DNA from: Branchiostoma floridae | Taxonomy: Eukaryota; Chordata; Leptocardii; Amphioxiformes; Branchiostomatidae | Direction: 5' to 3' | Assembly: GCF_000003815.2 (NCBI RefSeq) | Contig: NC_049990.1 | Coordinates: forward strand, 6,201,997-6,229,165 | DNA: 27,169 nt | Shown: positions 1 to 8,370 of the stretch, piece by piece | How the letters are laid out: each line of letters begins with the position of its first letter | Numbering within the stretch: the stretch's first letter is position 1 | Made by a program: the position numbers and the translations under genes | The notes under the pieces: generated by a model | The model's database searches: none | Seen by the model: only the letters and a program-made list of their open reading frames with translations | What the model was told of the DNA's origin: nothing

Positions 1-97
1 AGCGTTATAACTTGATAAATAGACAGATGTTAGCCGCCTTTTCTATCCATATGATTAACAGTATTCACCCGGACGGGAGACGTGGCGCACCCCTTTT

Positions 98-510
98 TTA
101 TGTCATACCTGGGCCGCGAAAACGCTCGATACAGATGTTCCGGACCAGGTAATAGCTTTCCACGGGTTCTAAGTTGTATCAAACAGGCTTCCTTCGAGTA
201 AATCGAACTATTTCGAACTGGCCGAATACGGCTCGGTTGAAAATTCGAATACCGGATTCGGACGTTAGAATTGCTGTTGTTACCATCTTTTGTTCGAGGA
301 CACAACATTTTCTCAACTTCTTATGCATTTCGCATCGAAACATGTGTTTTCTCAGATGGGTATGACATAAATGAAATACAACAGGGTGTATTCCGCATCA
401 CCCTCGGTTCCATCCCTCCCGCGGGTCGGATCACCCTCCGGCCTTCGATCCTTCCCGCGGTCGGGCTGATACCTCGGGTGGTACGGAATACACCGTGTTG
501 TATCCTATAT
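98..510. mobile_element. Composite foldback/TIR element, copy 1
   Basis: Two joined modules are visible. The first (98-370) is bounded by inverted ends TTATGTCATACC and GGTATGACATAA. The second (376-503) is a near-perfect palindrome: it starts ATACAACA, has a GC-rich centre around 418-460 and ends TGTTGTAT. The same pair of modules recurs inverted at 1742-2150 and truncated at 4374-4596. No transposase is present, so it is non-autonomous; the superfamily cannot be named because target duplications are unclear. Short ORFs across it come from the palindrome, not from genes. Confidence 0.75.
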
Positions 511-560
511 GATATCAGCCAAAGAATGGGTATATCACCCTGAAAGGGGCGGTATCACCC

Positions 561-757
561 CGACGGTACGGTAAAACTAGCCTCCTTCACCCGCGTCTCT
601 AGGGCCTTGGCGAAATTTTTTTTTTGTCGATTCGCGATTTTGATCCGGGAATACGGCGGGAAAGGAAAATATGCCGGCAGAGGAATATATACCGGGGGGA
701 GTGTACCGGCCCTAGAGACGCCGGTGAAGAAGGCTACGGTAGAACCCCGTACGTCGA
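561..757. mobile_element. Foldback MITE with ~45-bp inverted arms
   Basis: The left arm (561-610) and right arm (706-757) are imperfect reverse complements. Both contain the core GCGTCTCTAGGGCC (left strand orientation) and start near CGACGTACGG when read inward. The interior is AT-rich with CG-rich patches and has no coding capacity. The family was not recognised. Confidence 0.65.
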
Positions 758-758
758 C

Positions 759-779
759 CAACTAACTAACTAACTAACT
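759..779 (+). repeat. (AACT)n microsatellite
   Basis: About five perfect copies of the tetramer directly follow the right end of the foldback MITE. Confidence 0.9.
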
Positions 780-837
780 CTTCCATATGGACCGCGGTGG
801 ATGTAGGGATCTGCTGTATTCCATACAATTTTCCTCA

Positions 838-942
838 CACTACAGTACAGTACCTATACAAGCGACCACTACAGTACAGTAACTATACAAGCGACCACTA
901 CAGTACAAGCGACCACTACAGTACAGTACCTGTATAAGCGAC
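838..942 (+). repeat. 29-bp tandem repeat, four units
   Basis: Units begin at 838, 867, 896 and 914. Each reads CACTACAGTACAGTA, then a C/A variable base, then TATACAAGCGAC or a close variant. The third unit is shortened to 18 bp. The array grows out of the left side of a dispersed repeat that continues to about 1105. Confidence 0.8.
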
Positions 943-1105
943 CACCTCTACATAAAATACTCCCAGTCCACTCCGTAGTCTTGGTAGATAATTTTCCCCA
1001 TTGACACAATCATTAACAATGCTGTCTACAGGGACCACCTGTCCATAAAGACCAGTTTTATCGTTCTCGATCATAGGTGGTCTTATTGGGCAGTTTTTAA
1101 TTTAC
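914..1105 (+). repeat. Dispersed repeat of the ACCTGT..GACCAC family
   Basis: The sequence contains GACCACCTCTACATAAAA on the left and GACCACCTGTCCATA on the right. It aligns by eye with 22462-22536 plus 22906-23020, where the copy is split by a Harbinger-type MITE. This copy is therefore an uninterrupted relative of that insertion site. Related to the elements at 7557-7717 and 13649-13831. Confidence 0.55.
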
Positions 1106-1118
1106 ATGTATTGTGGGA

Positions 1119-1480
1119 TCGTGTGACGCAATCGGCAACGCGTTGGGCTCCGGCCCAAGAAGTCCTGAGTTCAAATCCGGCTGCCATGTCACCGATCTTG
1201 TGACCTTGGGAAAGGCACTTTACACTTTCCTCACTTTACTCAGGTATAAATGAGTACCTAGCTGCGGCTAGTGGTAGTGGCAGGCCATACACGTGTCAGC
1301 GGTAGGAGGAATCCCTTGCATCCTTGGTCGGAAGTCCTCCTAGGAGACGAAAACTCCAAACAACAAACCAGTGCTTCTGCTTGGGCCGTCTTACACGTTG
1401 CATACAGTTGCCCCTGTAAGACTAGTGCGCCAGTGGACGAGAGGGTGGAGAAGGAAGTGCACACCCCTCCTTTACCTTAA
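1119..1480 (+). mobile_element. tRNA-derived SINE
   Basis: The head resembles a tRNA: an A-box-like stretch near 1124-1142 and a B-box-like GAGTTCAAATCC at 1167-1178. It is followed by a body with GACCTTGGGAAAGGCACTTT and GGTATAAATGAGTACC, a layout typical of CORE-type SINEs. It does not fold as a full tRNA and the body continues to about 1480, so it is a SINE rather than a tRNA gene. The 3' end is placed approximately. Confidence 0.65.
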
Positions 1481-1731
1481 AAAGTTACGTGCAGGCCGTG
1501 AAGGCCAAGCCGTTGTATATATCAATCCTGCTTGAACTGTAAAATGATTATGATATTCTCATGTGTCTAGAGCCTCTTGCTTTTTTATATTTTATTCAGA
1601 TCCACATTCAGCATCATATACAAGTATATTGTAGCTATTCTTCCTGTGTTCTCTTCAACAACTTAACAGGACAACATCTAGACACACAGGAACACATATA
1701 CAAACCATACACTGTACATAAGATTCACACA

Positions 1732-2150
1732 TAAATATAGAATACAACACGGTGTATTCCGTATCGCCCAAGGTGTCAGCCCGACCGCGGGTCGGATCGC
1801 CCGACGGCCGAAGGGTGATCCGACCCGCGGGAGGGCTGAGACCGAGGGTGATGCGGAATACACCGTGTTGTGTTTTATTTATGTCATACCCACCTGAGAA
1901 AACCCATGTTTTGATGCGAAATGCGCCAGAAGTTGAACAAATTTGGTGCCCTCGAACAATAAGTGTTGCAACAGCAATGTGCCAACGTCCGAATCAGGTA
2001 TTCGAATTGCGTATTCGGCCCGCTCGAAACAATTCGATTTATTCGAATGGAGCCTGTGTGATACGCCTTTCGAACCTGTGCGATACGGAAACGTACGGCC
2101 CGGTCCGGAACACCCGTATCGAACGTTTTCGCGTCACAGGTATGACATAA
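1732..2150. mobile_element. Composite foldback/TIR element, copy 2 (inverted)
   Basis: The palindrome module is at 1742-1870. The TIR module (1879-2150) is bounded by TTATGTCATACC and GGTATGACATAA and is 272 bp long, against 273 bp in copy 1. The whole lies in opposite orientation to copy 1. The shared outer end of the palindrome extends to TATAGAATACAACAC, giving the conserved TTCTATA terminus seen again at 4589-4596. Confidence 0.75.
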
Positions 2151-2187
2151 TAAAAGGTATGGCTACTTGAGATCATATGGAAACTAT

Positions 2188-2412
2188 CTATAAGTAGTAA
2201 CTTGAAATTTTCAAACTATTCCATGTAACAGATATTCTGTACAGAAACCCTTTCTTTTGAGCGTCAGTTCTGGGCTTTGGTAGTCTGATAGTTTTGGATG
2301 TTAATAAACGTGTTTGATATCCAACTGTCCTTGAGATGCTGAAAGATAGTAAACCTCGACCAAATAGGGACAATAATTTGCCAGAGGAGTAGCCGGGGTT
2401 ATATGTTGGCAA
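2188..2412 (-). pseudogene. LINE ORF2 C-terminal remnant
   Basis: A 74-residue minus-strand reading frame contains YQTRLLTSKTIRLPKPRTD and later FLYRISVTWNSLK. Known CR1/L2-like LINE reverse-transcriptase ORFs end with this type of segment (basic residues, a LPKPRT-like motif, then an aromatic WNSL motif). The catalytic RT part is absent, so this is a truncated relic. The clade cannot be settled from so little sequence. Confidence 0.55.
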
Positions 2413-2732
2413 TCAAGTAAAGATCCGTGTGAAGATGTGTCTTTGATGTCCACCAAAGAGATTCTAATAATAGTCACCAATACGTCACTGGGTAATTACT
2501 TTGCCAAATTATTCTCACCCTATTTGGTCAATTTTCGCTCTAATTATTTTTTTTGCTATTTGCGGAACCCCATGAATCTGCTAAAGATTAGGAGCCTCTC
2601 ACCGTTTTTCAGTAGGTGGAAATCCCACCTTTGGGAGCTAACACTGGCCGGGATGTTGGGATGGGCACTAATTTGTCTTACTTTATTGCGACTGAAACGC
2701 CCGGCGGGCAAAATAACCGCTAATATCAAAGG
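2413..2732. other. No gene recognised
   Basis: Mostly unique-looking DNA. A plus-strand reading frame (2437-2808) is open for 123 codons but resembles no known family and runs into the neighbouring MITE, so it is not called a gene. A short palindrome (GTAGGTGGAAATCCCACC) lies near 2612-2630. Confidence 0.4.
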
Positions 2733-2884
2733 ATACTGTAAATGCAGAAATGTTCGCGGTGGTTTCATGTTCGCGGTTTTCGCGGTGGCCACTTTACCGC
2801 GAACTTAAAACCACCGCGGACACTCCATTCTTTTTACCGCTACCACGAAAAAAATCCCCGCGAACTTAAATGCATTTAGAGTAT
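2733..2884. mobile_element. CGCGG-rich MITE
   Basis: The ends are ATACTGTAAATGCAG (2733) and, reverse-complemented, ATACTCTAAATGCAT (2884), each followed by a GTTCGCGG block. The interior repeats CGCGG/CCGCG several times in both orientations. A degraded relative is at 4926-5020. Confidence 0.65.
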
Positions 2885-2994
2885 TCAGCCTAGCTATGGG
2901 GTTACTGACCTACGGTGCTATATGAATACTCCAAAGAACGCCAAGCATTGAGCGACTGGACTGGAAGTAGCCTGTTAATACCCCTGTCACATTT

Positions 2995-3073
2995 GGCGAA
3001 AATCGATCGGACGACGATTCTGTGGCAATCGCCCGAGCCTCACTTATAATGATAACTTTATTGCACAACAATN
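2995..3073 (-). mobile_element. LINE 3'-end fragment
   Basis: Read on the minus strand the segment includes TTGTGCAATAAAGTTATCAT, a typical LINE 3' terminus with an AATAAA-like signal and an AT-rich tail. A close match is at 20264-20310. Position 3073 is an ambiguous N. Confidence 0.4.
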
Positions 3074-3074
3074 T

Positions 3075-3590
3075 CCTTAGTACTGAACACCATCCACATC
3101 ACAGAGATATGCCTGTCCTTAGTACTGAACACTATCCACATCACAGAAACATGCCTGTCCTTAGCACTAAATACCATCCACTTCACAGAGATATGCCTGT
3201 CCTTAGTACTTAACACCATCCACTTCACAGAAATATGCCAGTCCCTAGTACTGAATGCCATCCACTAAACAGAAACATACCTTTCCATAGAACTGAACGC
3301 CATCCACTAAACAGAAATATACCTTTCCTTAGTACTGAATACCATCCATATCACAGAAACATGCCTGTCCTTGGTACTAAGCACCATTCAACCTCACAAA
3401 GACATGCCTGTCCTTGGTACTGAACACCATTTGCCTCACAAAAACATGCTTTTAGTATTGAATATCGTTTACCTCACTCAAATCTGCACAACCTTTATAA
3501 TAGCACTGCACATCATTCATGTCAAAACAACATAACCTTACATAAACTCACAAAAACATTTCAGTCCTTAGTACTAAAAACTATCCAGCT
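3075..3590 (+). repeat. 42-bp minisatellite
   Basis: The period is 42 bp: CCTTAGTACTGAACACCATC recurs at 3075, 3117, 3159 and 3201, then with growing divergence to about 3590. The second half of each unit is CATCACAGAAACATGCCTGT-like. Because 42 is a multiple of three, several reading frames stay open through the array and give spurious repetitive ORFs. The array ends about 70 bp before the first visible exon of glycosyltransferase A. Confidence 0.9.
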
Positions 3591-3657
3591 CATACGCCCT
3601 TCCTGTGAAAATATCCTGACTTGTTATGTTCAAACTGCGTCTCTGTGTTTTTGTCAG

Positions 3658-3813
3658 GTTCTAAAAGAGTATGGCGGTGTCTACGTGGATTGGGACGTGT
3701 TTGCTATGAAGCCTTTCCACCCTCTCAGGCGGTTCGACTTCGTCTTGGGCAATGAAATAGCTGGCCTGAACAATGGTCTTATCCTCTCCAAGAAAGATGC
3801 TCCATTCTTAAAG
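3658..3813 (+). CDS. Glycosyltransferase A, exon with DWD motif
   Basis: Acceptor CTGTGTTTTTGTCAG precedes the exon and AAG|GTAAGG follows. It is 156 bp, exactly 52 codons, and starts and ends in phase 0. It codes from VLKEYGG to DAPFLK. Confidence 0.9.
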
Positions 3814-5777
3814 GTAAGGGTCTTAACGTAGAAAAGAATGCTGCATATGTATATACAGCCTTAAACAATACTACCCCGCATATTCAAGTTAGCGAATTTA
3901 AAATTGGAGCTGTGCAGGTATGTTAAACTGAACTACAATGTGGGCCATCAAAAAACAGCCTGCTACTCTAGAATGACATTCCAGATTTGGGAGTTTTCTT
4001 TTGCATTTGCAAGTGCTGTCTCTTAACTGCTTGTGATTTGATGTCTACCAAACACCTTCTTCAGAAGCTCTATTCCATGTTGTATCAACCTGATGAATCA
4101 TTTATGGAGGAATGACCAACATTATGATATATTACATCATCTTAGTAGCATTTTAATACAGAAGATTACAATTTTTGTTTCAAAATATTTTTTTCAAAAT
4201 ATTTTTTGTTTAAATATTTTTTTTTCAAAATCTACAAGGTACTATATCATTTTCCTTCTTTGTTAAGTGTACAGTTATATATACCATGGCTTCACGTTGT
4301 TTGCAATTAGCCTTTGGGCATGAACTTGCAATACAGATATATATATATATATATAATATAATCTTTGAGTGAGGGATGAGGGCACCAAATTTGTTCAACT
4401 TCTGGCACATTTCGCATCAAAACATGGGTTTTCTCAGGTGGGTATGACATAAATAAGATACAACACGGTGTATTCCGCATCACCCTTGGTCTCAGCCCTC
4501 CCACGGGTCGGATCACCCTCCGGCCTTCGTTCGATCCGACCCGCGGTCGGGCTGATACCTTGGGTGATACGGAATACACCGTGTTGTATTCTATATGTAC
4601 ATTGCAGGTGTGGTGGGAGAACTACAAGCACTTTGACGACAATAAGTGGAACTTCCACTCTGTCATGGAGCCGTTTCGTCTGGCCTTTGTCCACCCAAAC
4701 CTTATACAGATGGAGTTCAACACGCTCTCACGACCAGGGTAGGTTTGTCTTGTGATTATCTTACAATTCAGAAGAAATAGCACATCTTCTGTGATATTGC
4801 AGTAGATTTGAATTCCGAAATCTAGAAGGCAGTTCAAGCATACACTGACTGTTCTTAGACCTAGTAGATTTGGAAAAAGAGTTTGTCACCTAAATTTGTT
4901 TAAAAAATACATGCAATTTTGAGGGGATACGGTAATTCTTACAATTTTTTATGTGGTTTTATGGTCCCGTTTTTTGTGGTGGCCACGGACTTAATACCCA
5001 TATTTCTAATACTGTACTGTATGTGACTACAGTGCTGCCATGATCTTAATTCCAAGCACAACAAACACTACATTTTCTCCCCACTGTGAAAAATTAGGTC
5101 ACTGCAAACCTTAAGGCATTTTCAATAGTAAAAAATTTACAAAGGCCCCAAACCACAACTTTTGCCTACGCTAACCATTTCATCACCTATGAAAACCACG
5201 ATGTTGCATTTCCTCTCCCATTTTTCAGCCCTATGAATGTTTTCCAGTTAATTGTACCTGAGGACAACTGACAAGTTGCAATGGTTGTTTTATTCCAGCT
5301 GGGAAGACTGGTGGGATATGAAGGCCATGTGGAATGAGGATCACCTGTACCCATGGTCACATGTCTACGGAGTACACTTCATCTACAGGTAATATTAGTT
5401 CACTTTTATCTGTGGGGTAACCTATATCCATTGTTTTTAAAAACAGAGTATTTACGGTAAGGACATCAAGTCCATATTTCTAAGATATTGTGTGATAATC
5501 ATGTGTAGGGTATGCTAGTCATCATTAGTACAGAATGACAGCAAGTGATCAATTAACACATGTAATGAAAACCTAATTTATACAATCAATGGCCAACAAT
5601 CAAACAAGGCGTACAAGAAAATCTTAACATTTCAGGGAGTTTTGAGATCTTCAAACTCTTGTTTCTTTCAGTTACCATGGGGAGGAGCACAACCCAGAAG
5701 ACATCAAGCACATGAGGGGGACCTTTGGGCAGATGGCACGATGGGTGTACTATGGTCAAGTGGAGTTCCTAGACTAA
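3658..5777 (+). CDS. DXD glycosyltransferase A (GT32-like), 3' four exons
   Basis: Four exons, 3658-3813, 4608-4738, 5299-5388 and 5672-5777, splice in phase into 160 residues ending in TAA. The first visible exon carries EYGGVYVDWDVF, the nucleotide-sugar/metal-binding DXD motif (D-W-D at residues 11-13) with the preceding GG-x-Y typical of Gly_transf_sug/GT32 proteins. These enzymes usually transfer a hexose from a nucleotide sugar in the Golgi. The rest matches the C-terminal half of both domains of the protein at 24300-25649, including the final GTFGQMARWVYY. Usual family members have another 100 or more N-terminal residues with an EVHFVWFG-like strand; none is found between 1 and 3657, so the 5' exons are probably outside the window. 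Substrate is unknown. Convergent with the flippase gene downstream. Confidence 0.88.
4232..4345 (+). mobile_element. LINE 3'-end-like repeat, copy 1
   Basis: It shares TTTGCAATTAGCC, GGGCATGAACT and a GCAATA(A/C)AGAT terminus with 6411-6520. Both copies are on the plus strand. The AATAAAGATTATTATT-like end of the second copy is typical of LINE 3' termini. Confidence 0.5.
4374..4596. mobile_element. Composite foldback element, copy 3 (truncated)
   Basis: It keeps only the inner part of the TIR module (4374-4452, ending GGTATGACATAA) and the complete palindrome (4458-4589) with the conserved TTCTATAT end at 4589-4596. The element stops 11 nt before the exon that starts at 4608, so the 3' splice-site region of this intron lies at or within its edge. 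Confidence 0.75.
4608..4738 (+). CDS. Glycosyltransferase A, second visible exon
   Basis: Acceptor ATGTACATTGCAG, donor CCAGG|GTAGGT. It is 131 bp and codes from VWWENYKHFD to NTLSRP plus two bases (GG) completed by C of the next exon. Aromatic-rich, as in the homologous stretch of the paralogue. Confidence 0.88.
4926..5020. mobile_element. Degraded CGCGG-type MITE
   Basis: GATACGGTAA on the left, ATACTGTACTGTA on the right and an interior TGTGGTGGCCAC resemble the better preserved element at 2733-2884. Strongly diverged. Confidence 0.4.
5299..5388 (+). CDS. Glycosyltransferase A, third visible exon
   Basis: Acceptor TTTTATTCCAG, donor CTACAG|GTAATA. It is 90 bp and codes WEDWWDMKAMWNEDHLYPW through GVHFIY, with split codons on both sides that fit the neighbours. 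Confidence 0.88.
5397..5480 (+). mobile_element. Fragment of GTTCAC TIR repeat
   Basis: AGTTCACTTTTATCTG followed by GGGGTAACCTATATCCATTG matches the left half of the element at 12875-13074. It begins 8 nt after the donor of the preceding exon. Confidence 0.55.
5672..5777 (+). CDS. Glycosyltransferase A, terminal exon
   Basis: Acceptor GTTTCTTTCAG; the exon completes a split Ser codon (AG|T), then codes YHGEEHNPEDIKHM to GQVEFLD and stops at TAA 5775-5777. The RGTFGQMARWVYY segment corresponds to STFGWVARKLFYR at the end of the paralogue. Confidence 0.9.
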
Positions 5778-6305
5778 TATCACAAAGCACTGTAGGGGTA
5801 TCTTTGCTGGATTAAGGAATACTTGCAGATACAATGTAGATGTGCAAATAGGTGTGACAGGTCGTTCAGTGATATATAACAAGCTGCTGCTGCACCGCGT
5901 GCCTGTGAAGCTGGTGTGTTACACTGAAGGGCGGTTTTAACGGCTACAAATGTATTATAGATACAGATAATGCAGATTTGGATTAATGGCACTATGGGTG
6001 TACTATCGTTAAGTAGAGTTCCAAGACTAACATGCAGTACACAAAGGGCAAGAAAACAGAGCATAGAGAATTCACAGATTTTGTATATCATGGAAATGGT
6101 GAAACATATTGCCCTTAAAAACTTGATTGCCATGTATTTTGATTAAAACAATAATTATTGCAACATTTCAAGAACTTCAAAGCCTTTAAAATACGCAGGA
6201 CACGTTTAAGTGCTCATGATGAGTCATACCAAAGTTGTATACTTTGATTATGATGTACATACTTTTTAAATTTGATACATTGTTTTATACCATATTGTTG
6301 GAAAA

Positions 6306-6311
6306 AATAAA
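6306..6311 (+). terminator. Candidate poly(A) signal, glycosyltransferase A
   Basis: AATAAA lies 529 nt after the stop codon, followed by GT/T-rich sequence (TGTGATGTGTATAG). Confidence 0.5.
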
Positions 6312-6410
6312 AATGTGATGTGTATAGTAGGTATTTTATCAATTGTGGTAGGCCACAGAACATGAATCCAACCATTAATTTAGATTAGACGTTATTTCCC
6401 TTTTGATGTA

Positions 6411-6520
6411 TCTATAAAACTCATTTTCCTTCTCTGTTAAGTATACAATTATGTATGCCACTGCTTCACTTTGTTTGCAATTAGCCCTCGGGCATGAACT
6501 CGCAATAAAGATTATTATTG
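6411..6520 (+). mobile_element. LINE 3'-end-like repeat, copy 2
   Basis: Direct-repeat partner of 4232-4345. It ends GCAATAAAGATTATTATTG, an AATAAA signal followed by an ATT-rich tail as in LINE termini. Confidence 0.5.
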
Positions 6521-7556
6521 ATAAAAGACTTTATATCAATTGCAATGTGTAAAAGATTATGTATCTTGCCAGAGAATAAAGACAGCATTACCAATTATTT
6601 CTGACCTGAACAAAACACTTTATTCTGTATAGTAAAAACAAGTCCATGAACAGACCCATGTTGTATTGTTGAAGACAATCCAAAATGTGCCAACCACTAC
6701 ATCATGTTTTATGTCATCGTAATACAGAAGGAACCATAGTTGTCCTTGGGAACCAACCAAAACCAATTTCAATGCACAACCACTGTATAATAATCTTGAA
6801 CCTTACTATTGAATAAAGATTTTTAATTTGGTAACAACTTTAATCCCATTCCGGATTCATTTGTACCTTTCTGGATAATATCAATGAATGCTTAGCTGAA
6901 AGTCTGAGGTTTAAATCTTAGAGCTGTACATTATAACTTTGAGTTCACATTAATACATGTAAGCATTGTCAAAATTAGTTTGCTATGGCATTTGTCAAAA
7001 CATCATGCAAAATATTACAAACTGCATACAAGATATAAGGAATGTAACATCTGAGAAAAACTCTCATATAAGAAAACTTAAGCATAAATACTGTAATCAC
7101 TAATTACCTACTAGGTACATTTTTGTCAACTTTACAAGTACTTGGAATTTCTTTGTGCTATTTACAAAATACTGGTTGGATCTTATAAAGATCACTTTGC
7201 CATAGCCAGCGTGTATCCCTATGCACAGAGATACTGTCATTACAGATGTATTTGGATGAAGCAAAACATTGTAAATACACATGTACATGTATGGTACTTG
7301 TATTTCCCAATGTGGATACTGGCATACTATAATATCTCATTAAGAGCAGTGTTTGCAAATGAATGTTTCTTGGCATTTGGAAACTGCTGGAATATACAAC
7401 ACTGATCATCTTAAATTCGAAAAGACATTTAGCAATTCATAGCCTGAAGTACTTTGCTAGATCTTGATGTGTGGTACTGGACCTCTTTTCATTTAAACAT
7501 AAAAGCATGGCAAGTTGGTTCTCTTCTTTGAAAAACAAGGACAAAGTTTCCCAGTA

Positions 7557-7717
7557 CAGTCAAACCTGTCTATAGCGGCCACTCAAGGGACCGGACAAAT
7601 TTGGCCACTATAGACAGGTGGCCTCTGTATAGAGGTGGCAACTTATAGATAAAATACCAAAGGGACAGACAAAAAGTGGCCACTATGGACAGGTGGCCCC
7701 TAATACAGGTTTGACTG
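7557..7717. mobile_element. Mariner-like MITE with TA target duplication
   Basis: Perfect 13-bp inverted ends CAGTCAAACCTGT and ACAGGTTTGACTG, flanked by TA on both sides (7555-7556 and 7718-7719). Internally GGCCACTATAGACAGGTGGC and GGCCACTATGGACAGGTGGC repeat. It is 161 bp with no coding capacity. CAGT ends with a TA duplication fit Tc1/mariner. Confidence 0.75.
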
Positions 7718-7929
7718 TATATAACACAGAGCAGGGAATGGTATAGAATGACTAGATTTAAAATAACCAGTGTTGTACATATTTTACACACAATAGTATT
7801 TCTTTGATTGTATCTGTAGAGCTGTCCTATATTGTTTGCAATATAGTTGTTTGGCCTCTTGGTTTGGATTGTTGAGAATCTTTGTGTTGTTGGTACTGTA
7901 CAAATGTTGACATTTAAATGCCTCCTCAC

Positions 7930-8362
7930 TAGGGCTGGGTATCGGTACAGCGTACCGGTACAAAACCGGTTTTTCTTATTGGACCGGTCCAGAAAAACCG
8001 GACCTGAAAAAATTAGGCGGACCGAATGTTGGACCGATTAGAAAATTAACAGATTATCTTATCAGGCATTCACACGTTTTGGCGCTTGCAGGTGGAAGAA
8101 AATAACAAGATTGAAGTAGAGTAGAGTTTATAGTAATTTCTACCAAGTTTTACAGCCAATCGTACAGGTGCAGTTAGCTTTGTAGGATTTTAAAACGCCA
8201 GTGTAAGTCTAATACTCCACCAAACAGATTTCTTTGTAGTAAAATGGACTATTGGTATGAGTCATACTGAATCAGGTCCAGGTTCAGGTCCGGACCTGGA
8301 CCTGATCCTTTGGACCTGAACCGGACTTGGACCTGAATTCTCTGTACCGGTACCCAGCTCTA
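7930..8362. mobile_element. hAT-like MITE with 8-bp target duplication
   Basis: Inverted ends TAGGGCTGGGTATCGGTAC and, reverse-complemented from the right, TAGAGCTGGGTACCGGTAC. Both sides carry the perfect 8-bp direct repeat CTCCTCAC (7922-7929 and 8363-8370), the target length expected of hAT elements. It is 433 bp and non-coding. The interior carries GGACCTG/CAGGTCC runs in both orientations (8274-8335), so it can fold strongly. Confidence 0.85.
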
Positions 8363-8370
8363 CTCCTCAC

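Larger units (their letters stand above)
3814..4607 (+). other. Intron filled by transposon fragments
   Basis: About half of this intron is repeats: a LINE 3'-end-like fragment (4232-4345), a TA-rich run (4337-4360) and the truncated foldback element copy 3 (4374-4596). The part before 4232 has no recognised feature except T-rich runs around 4178-4222. Confidence 0.7.
5778..7556. other. 3' region of glycosyltransferase A, no other gene
   Basis: Probable 3' UTR then intergenic DNA. AATAAA at 6306-6311 is a good poly(A) signal for the plus-strand gene; another at 6575-6580 is possible. On the minus strand TTTATT at 6619-6624 could end a very long flippase transcript. Apart from the LINE fragment at 6411-6520 nothing else was recognised; the short ORFs have no family signal. 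Confidence 0.55.

Noticed and set aside
1119-1195. A tRNA gene
   Set aside because: The B-box-like sequence is present but no full cloverleaf pairs, and a SINE body follows.
1258-1480. Paired 68-69 codon ORFs on opposite strands
   Set aside because: They lie inside the SINE body.
3022-3423. Repetitive proteins encoded in the 42-bp array, on both strands
   Set aside because: Open frames follow from a period divisible by three; no start context, splice logic or family similarity.
3075-3590. CRISPR array
   Set aside because: Units are contiguous with no unique spacers, in an animal genome with no cas genes.
5780-6133. 117-codon minus-strand ORF
   Set aside because: It lies over the 3' UTR of glycosyltransferase A, has no family similarity and AT-rich, non-coding-like composition.
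7100-7929. Several ORFs of 60-119 codons
   Set aside because: They overlap each other on both strands or cross the mariner-like MITE; no conserved motif seen.
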